Shown: positions 24,988-36,202, counted from the first letter of the stretch. The stretch is 56,989 bases of DNA from Tubiluchus corallicola (GCA_030141605.1 JAQGDQ010001184.1:1-56989); one strand, 5' to 3'. The notes: generated by a model from the sequence alone, not told the origin. Translations and numbers: made by a program.

Positions 24988-25560
24988 AGGAATAGAAAGG
25001 CAAGATGGTCGTTTTCCAGAAGAACCATCGTAAATGGAATACAAGGGATAGACGATCGTTTTTTAGAACAACCATCGTAATGGAATAGAAGGGATAGACG
25101 ATCGTTTTCCAGAAGAACCATCGTAAATGGAATAGAAGGGACAGACGATCATTTTTCAGAAGAACCATCGTAAATGGAATAGAAGGGATAGACGATCGTT
25201 TTCCAGAAGAACCATCGTAAATGGAATAGAAGGGATAGACGATCGTTTTTCAAAAGAACCATCGTAAATGGAACAGAAGGGATAGACGATCGTTTTCTAG
25301 AAGAACCATCGTAAATGGAATAGAAGGGATAGACGATCGTTTTCCAGAAGAACCATTGGAAATGGAATAGAAGGGATAGACGATCGTTTTTCAGAGGAAC
25401 CATCGTAAATGGAATAGAAGGGGTAGACGATCGTTTTTCAGAGGAACCATCGTAAATGGAATAGAAGGGATAGACGATCGTTTTTCAGAGGAACCATCGT
25501 AAATGGAATAGAAGGGATAGACGATCGTTTTTCAGAACAACCATCGTAAATGGAATAGAA
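24988..25560. repeat. 47-bp minisatellite, 12 units, just 3' of a GPCR
   Basis: The unit is AATAGAAGGGATAGACGATC, GTTTTTCAGAGGAACCATCG, TAAATGG, with a CGATCG palindrome in each unit. Units differ by a few substitutions (TTCCAGAAG, TTTCAGAGG). On the minus strand the array starts 58 bases after the stop codon of the GPCR at 25619-27589, so it is probably in its 3' untranslated region. Confidence 0.95.
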
Positions 25561-25618
25561 CTTTGGGCGAATTCTTTGAATCCGTGGCAGACCTTACACC
25601 ACTGCAAACTAAAGCATA

Positions 25619-27589
25619 TCATAAGGTCATTTCACACGCTAAAGTAAAACTGGTTTTGGCAAATCCCGCTGCTACTTCTGAAGGCGTTTTCGGACTGCCT
25701 GCAGTGCATGCACTTTGGTCATATAGAGAAACATTTTCATCATTATTCTGCTTATTTACACAATCGTGACAAATTTCCCCAGAGTCAGTCATCTCATTTT
25801 GAAATGCGAACAGCTTACTGCACTCTGATTGGTCAACTGAGTCTTCATATTGACAATGGTTTAGTCTTGTTTGGCTAGTTCTATCAAAACCTTGAACTAT
25901 ATCATCACATGATGTTGCTAGGCTATTGTCAATTTCAGCATTATCTGTTTCAGCAAGGTCTTCTCTGGGATAGTTTGCATTGTCAATTTTATGGACTTGA
26001 CTATCTGATTTGCCTTTGTTGACACGAATTTCCTCAATAACGTCTTCTCTCTGGCTATCATCTTCTGTTAAAACAAGCTCATCATTATTGTCTGTTGGCA
26101 CCTCTTCTCTTAAATGCTCTGATTGTTCTTTTTGGCTATCAGTTGTAGAGCTTGAGTTAACTAAGTCGTCTTTTCTTACTGTCTCAGGTTCTATTTCTTG
26201 GCAAATCATTGCTGGGTTTTGCTTAGCTACTGATGCATCAGAAAACGAGACTACTCTTGGCGATTTCGTCCCTTGCACAACGGGTGGATCATTAGCGGAT
26301 GGTGGCGGACCATTGGTGATATTTGGCCGACCATTGATGGTTGCTGGTGGACCATTGGCGGATGCCGGTGGACTGAGCTTCTGCGGCGAATCTATGGTTA
26401 GCCGTGATTCTACGGTCTTGCTGCTGCTTTGACTGATCTGACGCTTGAGATTTGGGGTGCACAATGGCGACGGTGTGGTGGGTTCGACTGGAGCCACATC
26501 TCTGGAAAACATGCGTGTGAACACCGCGCTTCTTACCAGTCTTTCAACAACGCCATCATGATCTGCCCCATCGTCTCTGCTAACAGTGTTAGTTCGAATG
26601 TCTCCATACTTGCAGCACAACAAATTCTTGAAGGCTTCCCTAAACACCGGGTTCTTTCCACCATAGATGAATGGGTTTATGGCACTGTTTAGGACTCCCA
26701 AAAATAGTGCCCCGGTACCGAGTGTCCTCATCAATGGTGACGTCGCATCCACTGTTATCAAAACTAGAGTCATAACAATGAATGGCGTCCAACAAACAAT
26801 GAAAGTTCCAATGACAATGGCCAGCATTTTTGCCAACTTGAAACTGCGACGTTCTTGTGTTATTTGCCGGGTCATTGTGGCCAGCTTCCCCTTAACGCTG
26901 TGCTTGCTGCTGGACTCAGCATAAGAAGATCTGTTAGCGGAACTTGTACTCAATGCCCTGGTCCTCTGGTCGGAGTACAGCCGTAGCAGACGGATGTACA
27001 AAATAGTAATTATGGCAACGACGACAAAATACTCAACATCGATAGCGATGACGTAACCGGGTGTCATCACTTCCGTGTACCTACATGATGTGGTGGTTGT
27101 CCAGTTGTTTACTCCAAATAACGGTATGGCACTTTGGAGAGCATTTACCACCCACGTGCAGAGTATAATGATCCAAGCTCGTCTAGTGTTGACCAGTTTC
27201 TCATGGCTGAACGGAGATGACACCAGCACATACCGGTCTATCGATATCAACAGCAAGCTTATCATGGATTGGGAACAGCTGAGAAGGATCAACCAGAACC
27301 TGAAGAGACATACGATCTTGCTTGAAGCTTGTGGGAGGATGAAGGTAACGCAGAGGATCAGAAGGACGAAGCCCAGCAATATGTCCGACGCGGCCAGATT
27401 TGCCAGGAACAGATGAGTGACAGTTCTCAGACGTTTGAACCTCTGGACGGCACAGATGACTAAGCTGTTTCCAACCAGTATGATGAGCATCAGTAACATT
27501 GAAGCTGTTATCTGAGCAAAGGCAGTCATTGACAGCGTCCCAGAAGTATCATCTGGTCTGGTCTCGTTGTCATATGTTGTGTTATTCAT
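25619..27589 (-). CDS. Class A (rhodopsin-like) G-protein-coupled receptor, 656 aa, intronless
   Basis: A seven-helix membrane receptor with the class A key positions: GN41 in helix 1, LAASD69 in helix 2, C94 and C169 for the extracellular disulfide, D118-R119-Y120, W146 in helix 4, C266-W267-T268-P269 in helix 6, and N305-P306-F-I-Y309 in helix 7. Helix 5 lacks the usual proline. Position 3.32 is Ile rather than Asp, which argues against an amine receptor. N-glycosylation sites lie at N2, N3 and N8 before helix 1 and N162 in loop 2. C325-C326 could be palmitoylated. The tail after helix 8 is unusually long (about 330 residues), acidic and Ser/Thr-rich, with a Pro/Asn-rich stretch (GPPATINGRPNITNGPPP). 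The start is the first ATG after an in-frame TAG. The ligand is unknown. It resembles orphan, adenosine or melatonin-type receptors only in general features. Confidence 0.93.
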   Translation of the reverse strand: MNNTTYDNETRPDDTSGTLSMTAFAQITASMLLMLIILVGNSLVICAVQRFKRLRTVTHLFLANLAASDILLGFVLLILCVTFILPQASSKIVCLFRFWLILLSCSQSMISLLLISIDRYVLVSSPFSHEKLVNTRRAWIIILCTWVVNALQSAIPLFGVNNWTTTTSCRYTEVMTPGYVIAIDVEYFVVVAIITILYIRLLRLYSDQRTRALSTSSANRSSYAESSSKHSVKGKLATMTRQITQERRSFKLAKMLAIVIGTFIVCWTPFIVMTLVLITVDATSPLMRTLGTGALFLGVLNSAINPFIYGGKNPVFREAFKNLLCCKYGDIRTNTVSRDDGADHDGVVERLVRSAVFTRMFSRDVAPVEPTTPSPLCTPNLKRQISQSSSKTVESRLTIDSPQKLSPPASANGPPATINGRPNITNGPPPSANDPPVVQGTKSPRVVSFSDASVAKQNPAMICQEIEPETVRKDDLVNSSSTTDSQKEQSEHLREEVPTDNNDELVLTEDDSQREDVIEEIRVNKGKSDSQVHKIDNANYPREDLAETDNAEIDNSLATSCDDIVQGFDRTSQTRLNHCQYEDSVDQSECSKLFAFQNEMTDSGEICHDCVNKQNNDENVSLYDQSACTAGSPKTPSEVAAGFAKTSFTLACEMTL

Positions 27590-28310
27590 TGCAGTAAATA
27601 TTTTAACGTAAACTTCACTCTGAATATATCTTTCACCAACAGATTTCTAATCAACGACACTATCTATCAAAATTGGCTCTGTTGTAAAAGATAACGTTTA
27701 GATATCCTTTATAAGATAAACTTAGTTGTAAAAGATAAACTTAGACATAAATGAGAGTTAAGTTCAATACAGCACTGCTCTAAATTTTCACGCAAAAAGT
27801 ATAACGGTAACATCCTCACACACGCAGGGTTTAAATCATTTACTTTCTAACGTTTTTTTATCACACTAACGAGTAAGTTCAGTATTTGCCTTGTTCGTAG
27901 TGTAAGCACAGAGTTTGGACGTATGGCTAATATAATTCTCATGTAAAGTGTAGTTATTACAGAGTAATGTTGAGTCTCGTCACTCCTAGTTTGTGTTGAT
28001 GTTCAATGCAGCTTCCTTCCTGTGAGATCTCTATCACTACCAGGTAAACGCTTGCACGTATACAGCATGTCACGATGGTATTTTTGTAGTCTTACGAAGA
28101 TGCATTCATGACTGGTTGCTAGTTGCTTACTTGGTAATTAAATTCAAACTTGCCTTCTTTCTTACTGGCTTACTCATTCGTCACTTTCTTAAGCGCTAAT
28201 TTCTTTATTAATCACCAGGCCACTTAACCACCGACTGACTCGCCGACTAACTAAGTTTCGAACGAATCACAGCTAGTCTACCAATGGACCACCAAATGGA
28301 GAGGCGAACT
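27590..28310. other. Upstream region of GPCR, no gene seen
   Basis: This is AT-rich sequence 5' of the minus-strand GPCR. A small direct duplication (TTGTAAAAGATAA about 27682 and 27727) is visible. I see no convincing TATA box or exon. Confidence 0.5.
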
Positions 28311-28319
28311 TACTGAAGA

Positions 28320-28770
28320 GGTGAATGAATAGCCGACCAACCACCAATCACTCAGCCGGTCAGTCAAGCAACCAACCCACCAAACAATGAATAAATAAAC
28401 GAATCAAGCAACCAATCAACAAACCAATCACCAATCACGTGTCAGCCAGTCAGCCCATCAACCAACGAACCAATAAATCATTTAAGAAATCAACCAATTA
28501 ATCAATCAGCCAATCAACCAATCAACCAAAACCAGCCAACCAATCAATCAATCAACGAATAGAGCAACCAATCAACCAACTAATAACGAGCCAGACAGCC
28601 ATTCAACCAACCAACCAATCAATCAACGGAAGAAGCGACCAGTCAATGGATCCAGAAACCAATCAACAAATCAAACAACCAACCGCCAGCTAACCAACCA
28701 ACAAATCAAACAAGTAACCAACTAACAGATCAACTAATAAACTTTAACCAATTGACTAACCAAGTGACTT
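28320..28770. repeat. Degenerate CAAC/CAAT tetranucleotide repeat
   Basis: Decayed ACCA, CAAT and AACC units (for example CCAATCAACCAATCAACC) run without an exact period. The complementary GGTT/GATT tract occurs at 24360-24560. Confidence 0.8.
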
Positions 28771-29317
28771 AAAGCTTTTTGAGGAATGCACAAAAGTGCT
28801 CATGCATTTTTAACAAACATTTTCTTGGTTATTGGGGGGGGGGGGTTAAAGCAATAAAAGGATTTCACTAAGCTGTAAGCTGTAGGCTTGAGGACACATT
28901 CTCATTTTTGGAATGTCGCGCTGCATTGTGGAATCTCTCATGTGAAATTTCAAGCTTTTAAAGCTTACAGTTCAACCTAATGTGAATATGATTTACTTGT
29001 TTCAGACACGATTCTTTGTGTCAGCGGTTCTCTTGGGAGGTCATGAGTTCTCAAGATTTTCAAAACAAGAAACAAAATTATAGAATCATAGTGGCATTTA
29101 AACTAGATTTTGCTTCCCGCTTTTGCAGGAAGAAAAACAGGAGGGGATAAACTAAACTCTTTCACAGGAGATGAATGTTAAACAGAAGGACTTGAAATAT
29201 AAAATATTTTAAAAAGAGTATTTTTATCGTAAAACCGTAAAACATACAGTAGAGGTCTCTCTCTCTTTCTTTTGTTCTTTATTCTTAAAGCTTTCTTGAA
29301 GAGAAAAAGATATCAAG

Positions 29318-30090
29318 GCTGTAGGTAGGTAGGTAGGTAGGTAGGTAGGTAGGTAGGTAGGTAGGTAGGTAGGTAGGTAGGCAGTAGGTATGTAGGTAGG
29401 TAGGTAGGTAGGTAGGTAGGTAGATAGCTGGGTAGGTATGTAGGTATGTATGTAGGTAGGTAGGTAAAGAGGTAGGTAGGTAGGTAGGTAGGTAGGTAGG
29501 TAGGTAGGTAGGTAGGCAGGTAGGTAGGTAGGTAGGCAGGTAGGTAGGTAGGTAGGTAGGTAGGTAGGTATGTAGGTAGGTAGGTAGGCATGTAGATAGC
29601 TAGGTAGGTAGGTAGGTAGGTAGGTAGGTAGGTAGGTAGGTAGTAGGTATGTAGGTAGGTAGGTAGGTAGGTAGGTAGGTAGGTAGGTAGGTTGGTAGGT
29701 AGGTAGGTAGGTAGGTAGATAGCTAGGTAGGTATGTAGGTATGTATGTAGGTAGGTAGGTAAAGAGGTAGGTAGGTAGGTAGGGAGGGAGGTAGGTAGGT
29801 ATGTAGATAGGTAGGCAGGTAGATAAGTTGGTAGGTAAGTAGCTACGTAGGTAGGTAGTCAATTATATAGGTAGATAAGTAGGCACGTATGTAGGTAGTT
29901 GTGTAGATAGGTAGATAGTTATGCAAGTAGACAGGTAGGCAGATTAACTACCTGAGTAGGTAGGTAAGTAGATAGCTTTGTAGGTAAACAGATAGGTAGC
30001 TAGGTTGGTAGTTACTTAGATAGCTAAATAGTGATATAAGTAGACAGTTAAGCAGGTAGAATGGTAGTTGGGTAGATAGGCTGGTAATCA
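29318..30090. repeat. (GTAG)n tetranucleotide microsatellite, decaying to the right
   Basis: Near-perfect GTAG repeats run to about 29870 and then become degenerate (AGATAG, GTTAGT) by 30090. A segment with AGATAGCTAGG, TATGTAGGTATGTATG and AAAGAGG recurs at about 29420-29470 and 29717-29767, showing an internal block duplication. The Tyr-Leu-Pro-Thr frame is an artefact. Confidence 0.95.
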
Positions 30091-30099
30091 GACAGGTAG

Positions 30100-30770
30100 C
30101 TACTTTATACATGTAAGTTACATTCTTTCTGTATCATTTACTACATTCTACAATATTACATTATTGTGTATTTGCTGCATTCACCTGTAGGCTTATTGCA
30201 TAATCTGCAGGACCAGGTTGAACAGGTAATGATGAACGTCTAATTAAAATCAGCGTCGGCACCTTGTTACCTGCCGCCACAGGTGATTGATACCTTATTT
30301 GCTTAAAACTAATCACCCGATTAACTCTACGCTGTGGGCTTCGTGCACAAAATTCACGTACAAATTTGTGTTAATTATGAAGCCAAGTCAATTCTGCCCA
30401 ATTGTTGTGCAACCTCCCACCTAAAATCCTATTCGATCATACACGATCGCTAATCGAGAGCTTCTCTATCTGCTTGGTGTAGTAAATCAGTTTTATGGGA
30501 CTGCCAGTCATAAAACTGTAAACTTTCATAAAGGCGCCAGGAGAATTTGTTTGATTTTGTAAAGCCGGTTTATGATATTTTCTAATTTGTTTTGTTTCAG
30601 GTCTGTTGAACCTCGCAACTAAACTGATGCAGTGGGTAGGTGGGTTGTATCTGTGGGTTGCGTAGGCTTAAGTGATAAACTAGAAACCTTGTGAGCTCTA
30701 GAAATAAATGGTATAATTATCGATTATCCCTGAAACGTATTTTCAGTGTTTAAGCTCCCAAAGTATAATA
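30100..30770. other. No gene recognised; one strong acceptor-like site
   Basis: Unique AT-rich sequence. CTAATTTGTTTTGTTTCAG at 30582-30600 is a textbook 3' splice site, followed by a short open frame to a TAG (LLNLATKLMQW..., 30603-30665). No partner exon was found, so no gene is called. Confidence 0.3.
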
Positions 30771-30774
30771 GTAG

Positions 30775-30960
30775 TGATTTGTTGATTCACACTCGGTTGA
30801 TAATGGTAATACACCACAAGCGCTTTGCCAGACAGGTCGTTTATAAACTTATACAAAACCGGTTAATAATGGTAACACACCACAAGCGCTTTGCCAGTCT
30901 AGACATTTATAAACTTCAAAACTCCGATTAATAATGGTAACGCACCACAAACGCTTGGGT
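30775..30960. repeat. 66-bp tandem repeat, 3 units
   Basis: Three copies of TAATGGTAACACACCACAAG, CGCTTTGCCAG, then a variable part ending TTTATAAACTT. Spacing of the TAATGGTAA block is 66 and then 65 bases. Confidence 0.85.
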
Positions 30961-31689
30961 AATAGTTTATAAGATTATGCATTGCATTCAAAATGCAAGT
31001 GTTCGTAATGCACCAAAAACTGTGAAGTACCCTGTAATACCTAAGTAAGTGATAAATACATTATATATATTATACATTAGCGAAAGAAAAGCATTTGTGA
31101 TGTGTTAGCACTTTGTTGAAAATGAATGAAATCAACGTAGACTCAATACAGCTGCACACGCTACTCACTTACCATTGCTACACTGTATCCAGAGTCATTA
31201 GGAGAAATCTGACTAGGATTCAAAAATTTTAATTTCCATTAAACAGGGAAAGAAAGCTAAGAAAATGGACCTCAGTTTCCTTAAATAACCCATCCTTCTG
31301 CTGCCAAATAATATAGTTCAAACACCCACAGCCATACAAGCTGCAATCACGAAGTCAGACATTACCAGCACTCGGAGCGTAGTTGGATGGGTGCTGTCTG
31401 AACAATGCCTCTGAAATTAACCCGCATATGGACGTTTAATCTTTATGTTTCTTAGTTTGTAGTTAGCAAAATTCTAGAATTTTCTGTCGATCATAATGTT
31501 TTACTTGAATATGCAATAAAAGTGTAGGTCTATCATCACTTTTGGTTAACTAGAGATATGGAATCTGTTACACAGCTGCTAAATAAATTTTAGTCAAACA
31601 AATGTTAAACAAAAAAGAGCGGAACATATTACTAAACTTTCGTTAAGTTGGACTTTCGTTTAAGCCCGACTGCCTCAAAAATATGTGAT

Positions 31690-32060
31690 AAAAAGCTCTT
31701 AAGTACGTTTGTAACCTGCTGATTGCTAATATGATCGCATTAAATTAGGTCCTTTGATGAAAGTGTTTGTAGTGTACTAACTGCGTTTCATTTATTTATG
31801 GATGTGATCGTTTTAAATATGCACATTTGCTGGAAGTGTTTGTTGTGTACTAATTGCATTGCGTTTGCTTGCAAATGTGATCGCTTTAAATTTGGTCCAT
31901 TGATGAAAGTGTTTGTTGTGTACTAACTGCGTTGCATTTGTTTATGGATGTGATCGTTTTAAATATGCTCCTCTGCTAAAAGTGTTTGTTGTGTGCTAAT
32001 TGCATTGCGTTTGCTTGCAAATGTGATCATTTTAAATTTGGTCTTTTATTGAAAGTGGTA
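31690..32060. repeat. 73-bp tandem repeat in 146-bp dimers
   Basis: AAGTGTTTGT-type blocks recur at 31761, 31834, 31907, 31980 and, weakly, 32053. Two unit types alternate: one with GTTTATGGATGTGATCG and one with GTTTGCTTGCAAATGTGATC. Confidence 0.9.
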
Positions 32061-32147
32061 CACTTAACCTTTGACCTACGTGTTCTGTGAACGAAAGTGT
32101 GAAAAGGCTTATTGTAAAGATGTTAGGAACTACATGTATTGCATTAA

Positions 32148-32613
32148 ACGTGCAAGTGTTCTGGGAGCTTACGCTTATTTCAATGTTCGCGAAAAAAGTT
32201 AGTAATAAAAGTGTGATAAGCGCCTAGTGTAATTTACATAATCATTTTAAAGTCTCGATTAAGTACCGCTTGGGTACTCCTATTTTGAACTCCTATTCTT
32301 CCACCAATGACGTCATTTATCGACTGAAGAAAAGTAGCGCATTGTCAATTTCCATCAAAAGTTTAATAAGTTTTGAAGTAAAATTTGATAGCTAATTTTG
32401 TGAAATTTCTGGGTGAATATTAAGGTAAGCTGTAGAAGTATGGGCGAGCTTGAACATTGCTTGCTTACGGAAAACTACGATGTGCTTACGAAAAGTCACG
32501 ATTTTCATGTGAATGACTGCAACCAAAGGTTCTTTATTATATTTTTCTAAGTTCTTGTTCTAAGTGACTTGTTCTTTTTTATGCAGCGCACGCTTACAGA
32601 AAGCCAAGATGCG

Positions 32614-32653
<40 letters not shown>

Positions 32654-32831
32654 AATCATGGAGTCCACCAACTACGTCATAATTTTAACGTGAATGGTTT
32701 CAGTTACTTAGACGAAAAAATTTTATACAGCAGTAGTATGATATAACTTTATTTTTTGCAAATTTCTTTGTTATATTTTTCTAAGTTTACAGCAAAATGA
32801 ACTCAACGTATTAAATGGCTTGTCTTCTCCT
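32148..32831 (+). mobile_element. TTAA MITE, family C, diverged copy with insertions
   Basis: TTAA at 32144-32147 precedes ACGTGCAAGTGTTCTGGGAG, and TCTCCT precedes TTAA at 32832-32835. The middle matches 4077-4611 (CTTGGGTACTCC, CCACCAATGACGTCATTTATCGACTGAAG). A (TA)n tract at about 32619-32649 interrupts it. It ends about 230 bases upstream of the TATA box of the Kazal gene. Confidence 0.7.
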
Positions 32832-33060
32832 TTAAATGTGCTGTTCTTCCCCATCTAAAGTGATAGTCTAGTGATTGTGTGACGTTTTTCTCCTGAAAAT
32901 GAACTAAAATCTCTGCTGTTGTATCTTTCACTGCTCTACAAATTCTTCGAGGGGTGTGTACCCAGGAGGAGAAAAATCAACTCTCCATTACGAGCACGAT
33001 TATTTCTACACGACTACATGAGAACGATTCTCTTTACGACTCCTGCGCCCAGAGCAAAAC

Positions 33061-33067
33061 TATATAA
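33061..33067 (+). promoter_or_regulatory. TATA box of the Kazal-type gene
   Basis: TATATAA lies 171 bases before the start codon, placing transcription start near 33090 if spacing is standard. No other TATA-like element is close. Confidence 0.5.
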
Positions 33068-33118
33068 GATATCGATTGTGCGATTGTGTGAGAGCAGGAA
33101 CTGTGTCAGGAAGCGGAA

Positions 33119-33178
33119 ATGCGTGTTAGTCATAGGTGCAAGTTTACACGAGGTCGGAGCAACTTGGTACGTCTGTGA
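33119..33178 (+). other. Upstream open reading frame in Kazal gene leader
   Basis: ATG CGT GTT AGT ... TGA gives a 19-codon frame ending 53 bases before the main start. If the leader begins near 33090, this frame would be translated first and could lower output of the main protein. Confidence 0.4.
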
Positions 33179-33231
33179 CAAAGAGTAAGAAAGTCGAAGC
33201 TGTCAGGTGTGAAAAAGTCAAAGATTCATCC

Positions 33232-33274
33232 ATGGATGTCAGCAGGTGCCTGGCTATGTGGTTGCTTGTTTTAG
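33232..33274 (+). CDS. Kazal gene exon 1 (signal peptide)
   Basis: ATG opens MDVSRCLAMWLLVL and the exon ends in phase 1 at donor TTAG|GTAAAG. The split codon joins CT of exon 2 to give Ala15, completing a hydrophobic signal core. Confidence 0.78.
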
Positions 33275-33721
33275 GTAAAGATTTTTGTGTGATTGCAATG
33301 TGTTTTGTAAATATGCAAAGATGTTTAGTAATAATCTTTATGAATTTGGTGTCAAATTTCATTTGTTTTGTAAGAAAATAATGGCTGCTAGAATTAGGTT
33401 AATGGTTTTCGTTTCATGTATTTCGTTCGGTTAATTGAACGGAAAATTGGTTAATTTTGTTAATTGAACGGAATGTTTCTATTTGCCGAACGGTTCACGA
33501 ACCAAATTAAACAAAACAGACTTCATAATGAACCAATTTTTGTTAAAAAAATGAAAACGTAAAATACTAAAAACGCGAGAAACGTTTCGACTGGCACACG
33601 TACACCTAAACTCAAGCATCTGGTTCGAAGATTCAAGCGTTTGGTAAGACGGCATCTATATTCAATCTAAAACATCTACCAATACATCATGTCTGAAGAC
33701 ATTTACATCTGATCCCAATAG

Positions 33722-34389
33722 TCCTGGGTGGTGTATATAAAAGTAATCTGGAAGCTTTACAAATTACCCAGAACAAAATTCTCAAACTAATATATCATGT
33801 AAGGTATGACCATCCCACAAATATACTTTATTTGTCTGTTAAAACTCTTAAAGTGAAAGAAATATATGACATGTATTGTCTTCATTTCATGTATCAGTAT
33901 CATAATTCACTACTTCCACCAGCTTTTCAGTCATACTTTAGTCCAGTTTCAAATGAACATGATCATTACACAAGATATTCAGTCGAAAACTATGTACTCC
34001 CCCTTCCAAAAACAAATATAATGAAACAGTCATCAAAATATAATGCTATTGAACTATGGTCATCAATTCCGCGTGAAATGAAAAATCTTTATCAATTTAA
34101 AAAAGCATCAAAGAATTACCTACTACAACGGTATAATTAACTCACAATTTTACTCATCCTGATCTTAAGTTACTAACAAAACTTACTTTGTTCTAATGTA
34201 TGCTATAACTGATGAAAATGTAATGTTAATTGTCAATTGTTTCACTTATCTGGAGGAGGACTCGAAAGCAAAATGCTCCTTCCTCCTCCTCACAGTAACT
34301 CGAATAGTTTATTTTTTTTCAATGTTATATCAATTTATATGTATATTTGAGTTGCTGTGGAATAAATAAATTCATAATTCATAATTCAT
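33722..34389 (+). mobile_element. LINE 3' fragment (CR1/L2/Rex-like) with TTCATAA tail
   Basis: An open frame to the TAA at 34138-34140 encodes LEALQITQNKILKLIYHV, then LYLSVKTLKVKEIYDMYC, TRYS and SSKYNAIELWSSIPREMKN with a final FKKASKNYLLQRYN. This is the C-terminus of a CR1/L2-type reverse-transcriptase protein. The untranslated end has a GGAGGAGGACTC hairpin with CCTTCCTCCTCC and a tail of ATTCATA repeats. A nearby duplicate of the flanking sequence without the insert (34595-34720) marks the insertion limits. It is in intron 1 of the Kazal gene. Confidence 0.85.
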
Positions 34390-35640
34390 CTGTTAAGATC
34401 TACAGGTGTCCTGAAACATCTAATCAGAACTCCCTTAGAGCAGTCTCAAGCATGTAGACAGATGAAATCCATTTCAAATCTCTGATACCTAACCAGACGA
34501 CCAGTACAGGCAATGTTAGGCAATGAGATATGCATCTGATAGAGAAATACACCGGTAGAATCAATTAGCTTCTTAGAAGACATCAATGACCCAAGCATCT
34601 AGTAGGAAGACTCAACAGTTTGGTAAGATGGCAGCTATACGCAACCTAAAACATCGACATCAAGTCTGAAGGCATTTACGTCTGATCTAATAATCTGTTG
34701 AGATCTACAGAAATCCTGAAACGTTACCAACCAATCTGAGAATGCGAAATATTTGTCACGCTTTTAGTAATTAAGGCACTTCATGGCTACTCTAAGAAAA
34801 TTGCTAAACAACATGCTGCTTCTACAACAAGCTTAAGAACTTCCACAAAAATGCCAATATTAGAAGCCTATAGAGATTACAATACATTCATATTTCTTTA
34901 TAAATATGCCAATAAACTGAGCATTCCGTTTATAAACATCCCTTTTGTTTTTTTTGTACTTTTGCAATATTATTTTGTAAAAATATATCAATATGGTGTT
35001 TGTAAATATGTCCATTTATTGCAAATAATTAGGCCTTAGTTTTGCACTTTAGTTTTCTAGTCTGCACTGGACGCATTTGTCTTGAACAGTGTTGTTATCT
35101 TAACATTACGCTGAGGCTTACTCAATTTTATTATAATGAGTGAACCATTTTAATGACAAATAAAGAATTAATTTATATATATGTTCATAATAATCATATA
35201 TATGTTCATATAATCATTTATATATATATATATATATAAATATATATATATATATTATATGTTATAACAAAAGTTGTTAGTTTCAATAATACTGTAAAAA
35301 GGCTTGTTAAAATTGACTTAAACTTCACTAAAGCTATATAGCAAGCTGAAAAACATTCAAGGTCTGAAACTATTTTTTTGAACAAATTGAACCAACTTCG
35401 TTGCAACATTCCGTGCCACTTGCAAGTGTAAATTATTTTAAGAAAAACACTCCAATTTCGTCGTAAAACATTAGATATAACAAGGCAGTTTGGCGCAAAT
35501 CAATTTTCTTTAGGCAATTGTATTCGCATCCTTTTTGTATTATGTAGTATTTTGTTTTTATAAATTTTTCTGAGTTTCTTTTCCACTTGAATGTAATTTT
35601 TAACGTGCGTTAGTTTCCATTCCAACAAACTGGAAACAAT
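34390..35640. other. Rest of Kazal gene intron 1, no gene seen
   Basis: It holds a diverged local duplicate (34595-34720) of 33610-33720 and AT-rich filler with a (TA)n tract near 35217-35255. A 62-codon frame at 34851 (MPILEAYRDYNTFIFLYK) may be a LINE scrap but has no clear motif. Confidence 0.5.
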
Positions 35641-35655
35641 TACTTTTTCATTTCT

Positions 35656-35812
35656 ACATGATTATGATGATGATGATGATGATGATGACGACAACGAGGA
35701 CGGTTATGATGATGATGATGGCGGCGGTGGTGGTGGTGGTGGTGGTGGTAATGACGACGACGACTATGATGATGATGGTGATGATGATGATGGTGATGAT
35801 GATTGTCATGAT

Positions 35813-35858
<46 letters not shown>

Positions 35859-35863
35859 AATGA
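35656..35863. repeat. GAT/GGT/GAC triplet microsatellite
   Basis: GAT repeats with GAC, GGC and GGT blocks, then a pure GAT run to about 35857. It lies about 115 bases upstream of the Kazal exon 2 acceptor. Met, Asp and His homopolymer frames are artefacts. Confidence 0.95.
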
Positions 35864-35977
35864 ACAGTGGTGATGATATTAATATTATTTGTGTTGTTGC
35901 AGTTAACTGAGGGTGGCACCTCTCGCTGAAGAGGATTAAAAACTGATGTTGAAAATGAAGTTTTGCATTTTTTACAG

Positions 35978-36202
35978 CTGTTTTCCTGGCGCATACCGAA
36001 GCGTACTCGAACCCGCACGGCAACCGCAACGGATTTCGGGCAGGCAAAAGTTGGGTCAAGCAACAACGCTGTATGTCACGATGTCCTCATGAACTCTCAC
36101 CGGTCTGTGGAACTGACGGGACAACTTACATCAACGAATGCTCCCTGAACTGCAAAAAGAACAAATATAGAGGCGGTTTTTTCAACCGAATCTTGAAAAC
36201 AG
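35978..36202 (+). CDS. Kazal gene exon 2 (Kazal core)
   Basis: Acceptor GCATTTTTTACAG and donor AACAG|GTAAAC bound 225 bases, with phase 1 at both ends. The exon encodes VFLAHTEA, an N-terminal YSNPHGNRNGFRAG segment, CMSRCPHELSPVC and GTDGTTYINECSLNC, then a basic KKNKYRGGFFNRILKT. The ATG at 36073 is internal (Met47), not a start. Confidence 0.9.

Noticed and set aside
29224-29862. 212-codon Tyr-Leu-Pro-Thr protein
   Set aside because: Frame of a GTAG microsatellite with no signal, motif or splice support.
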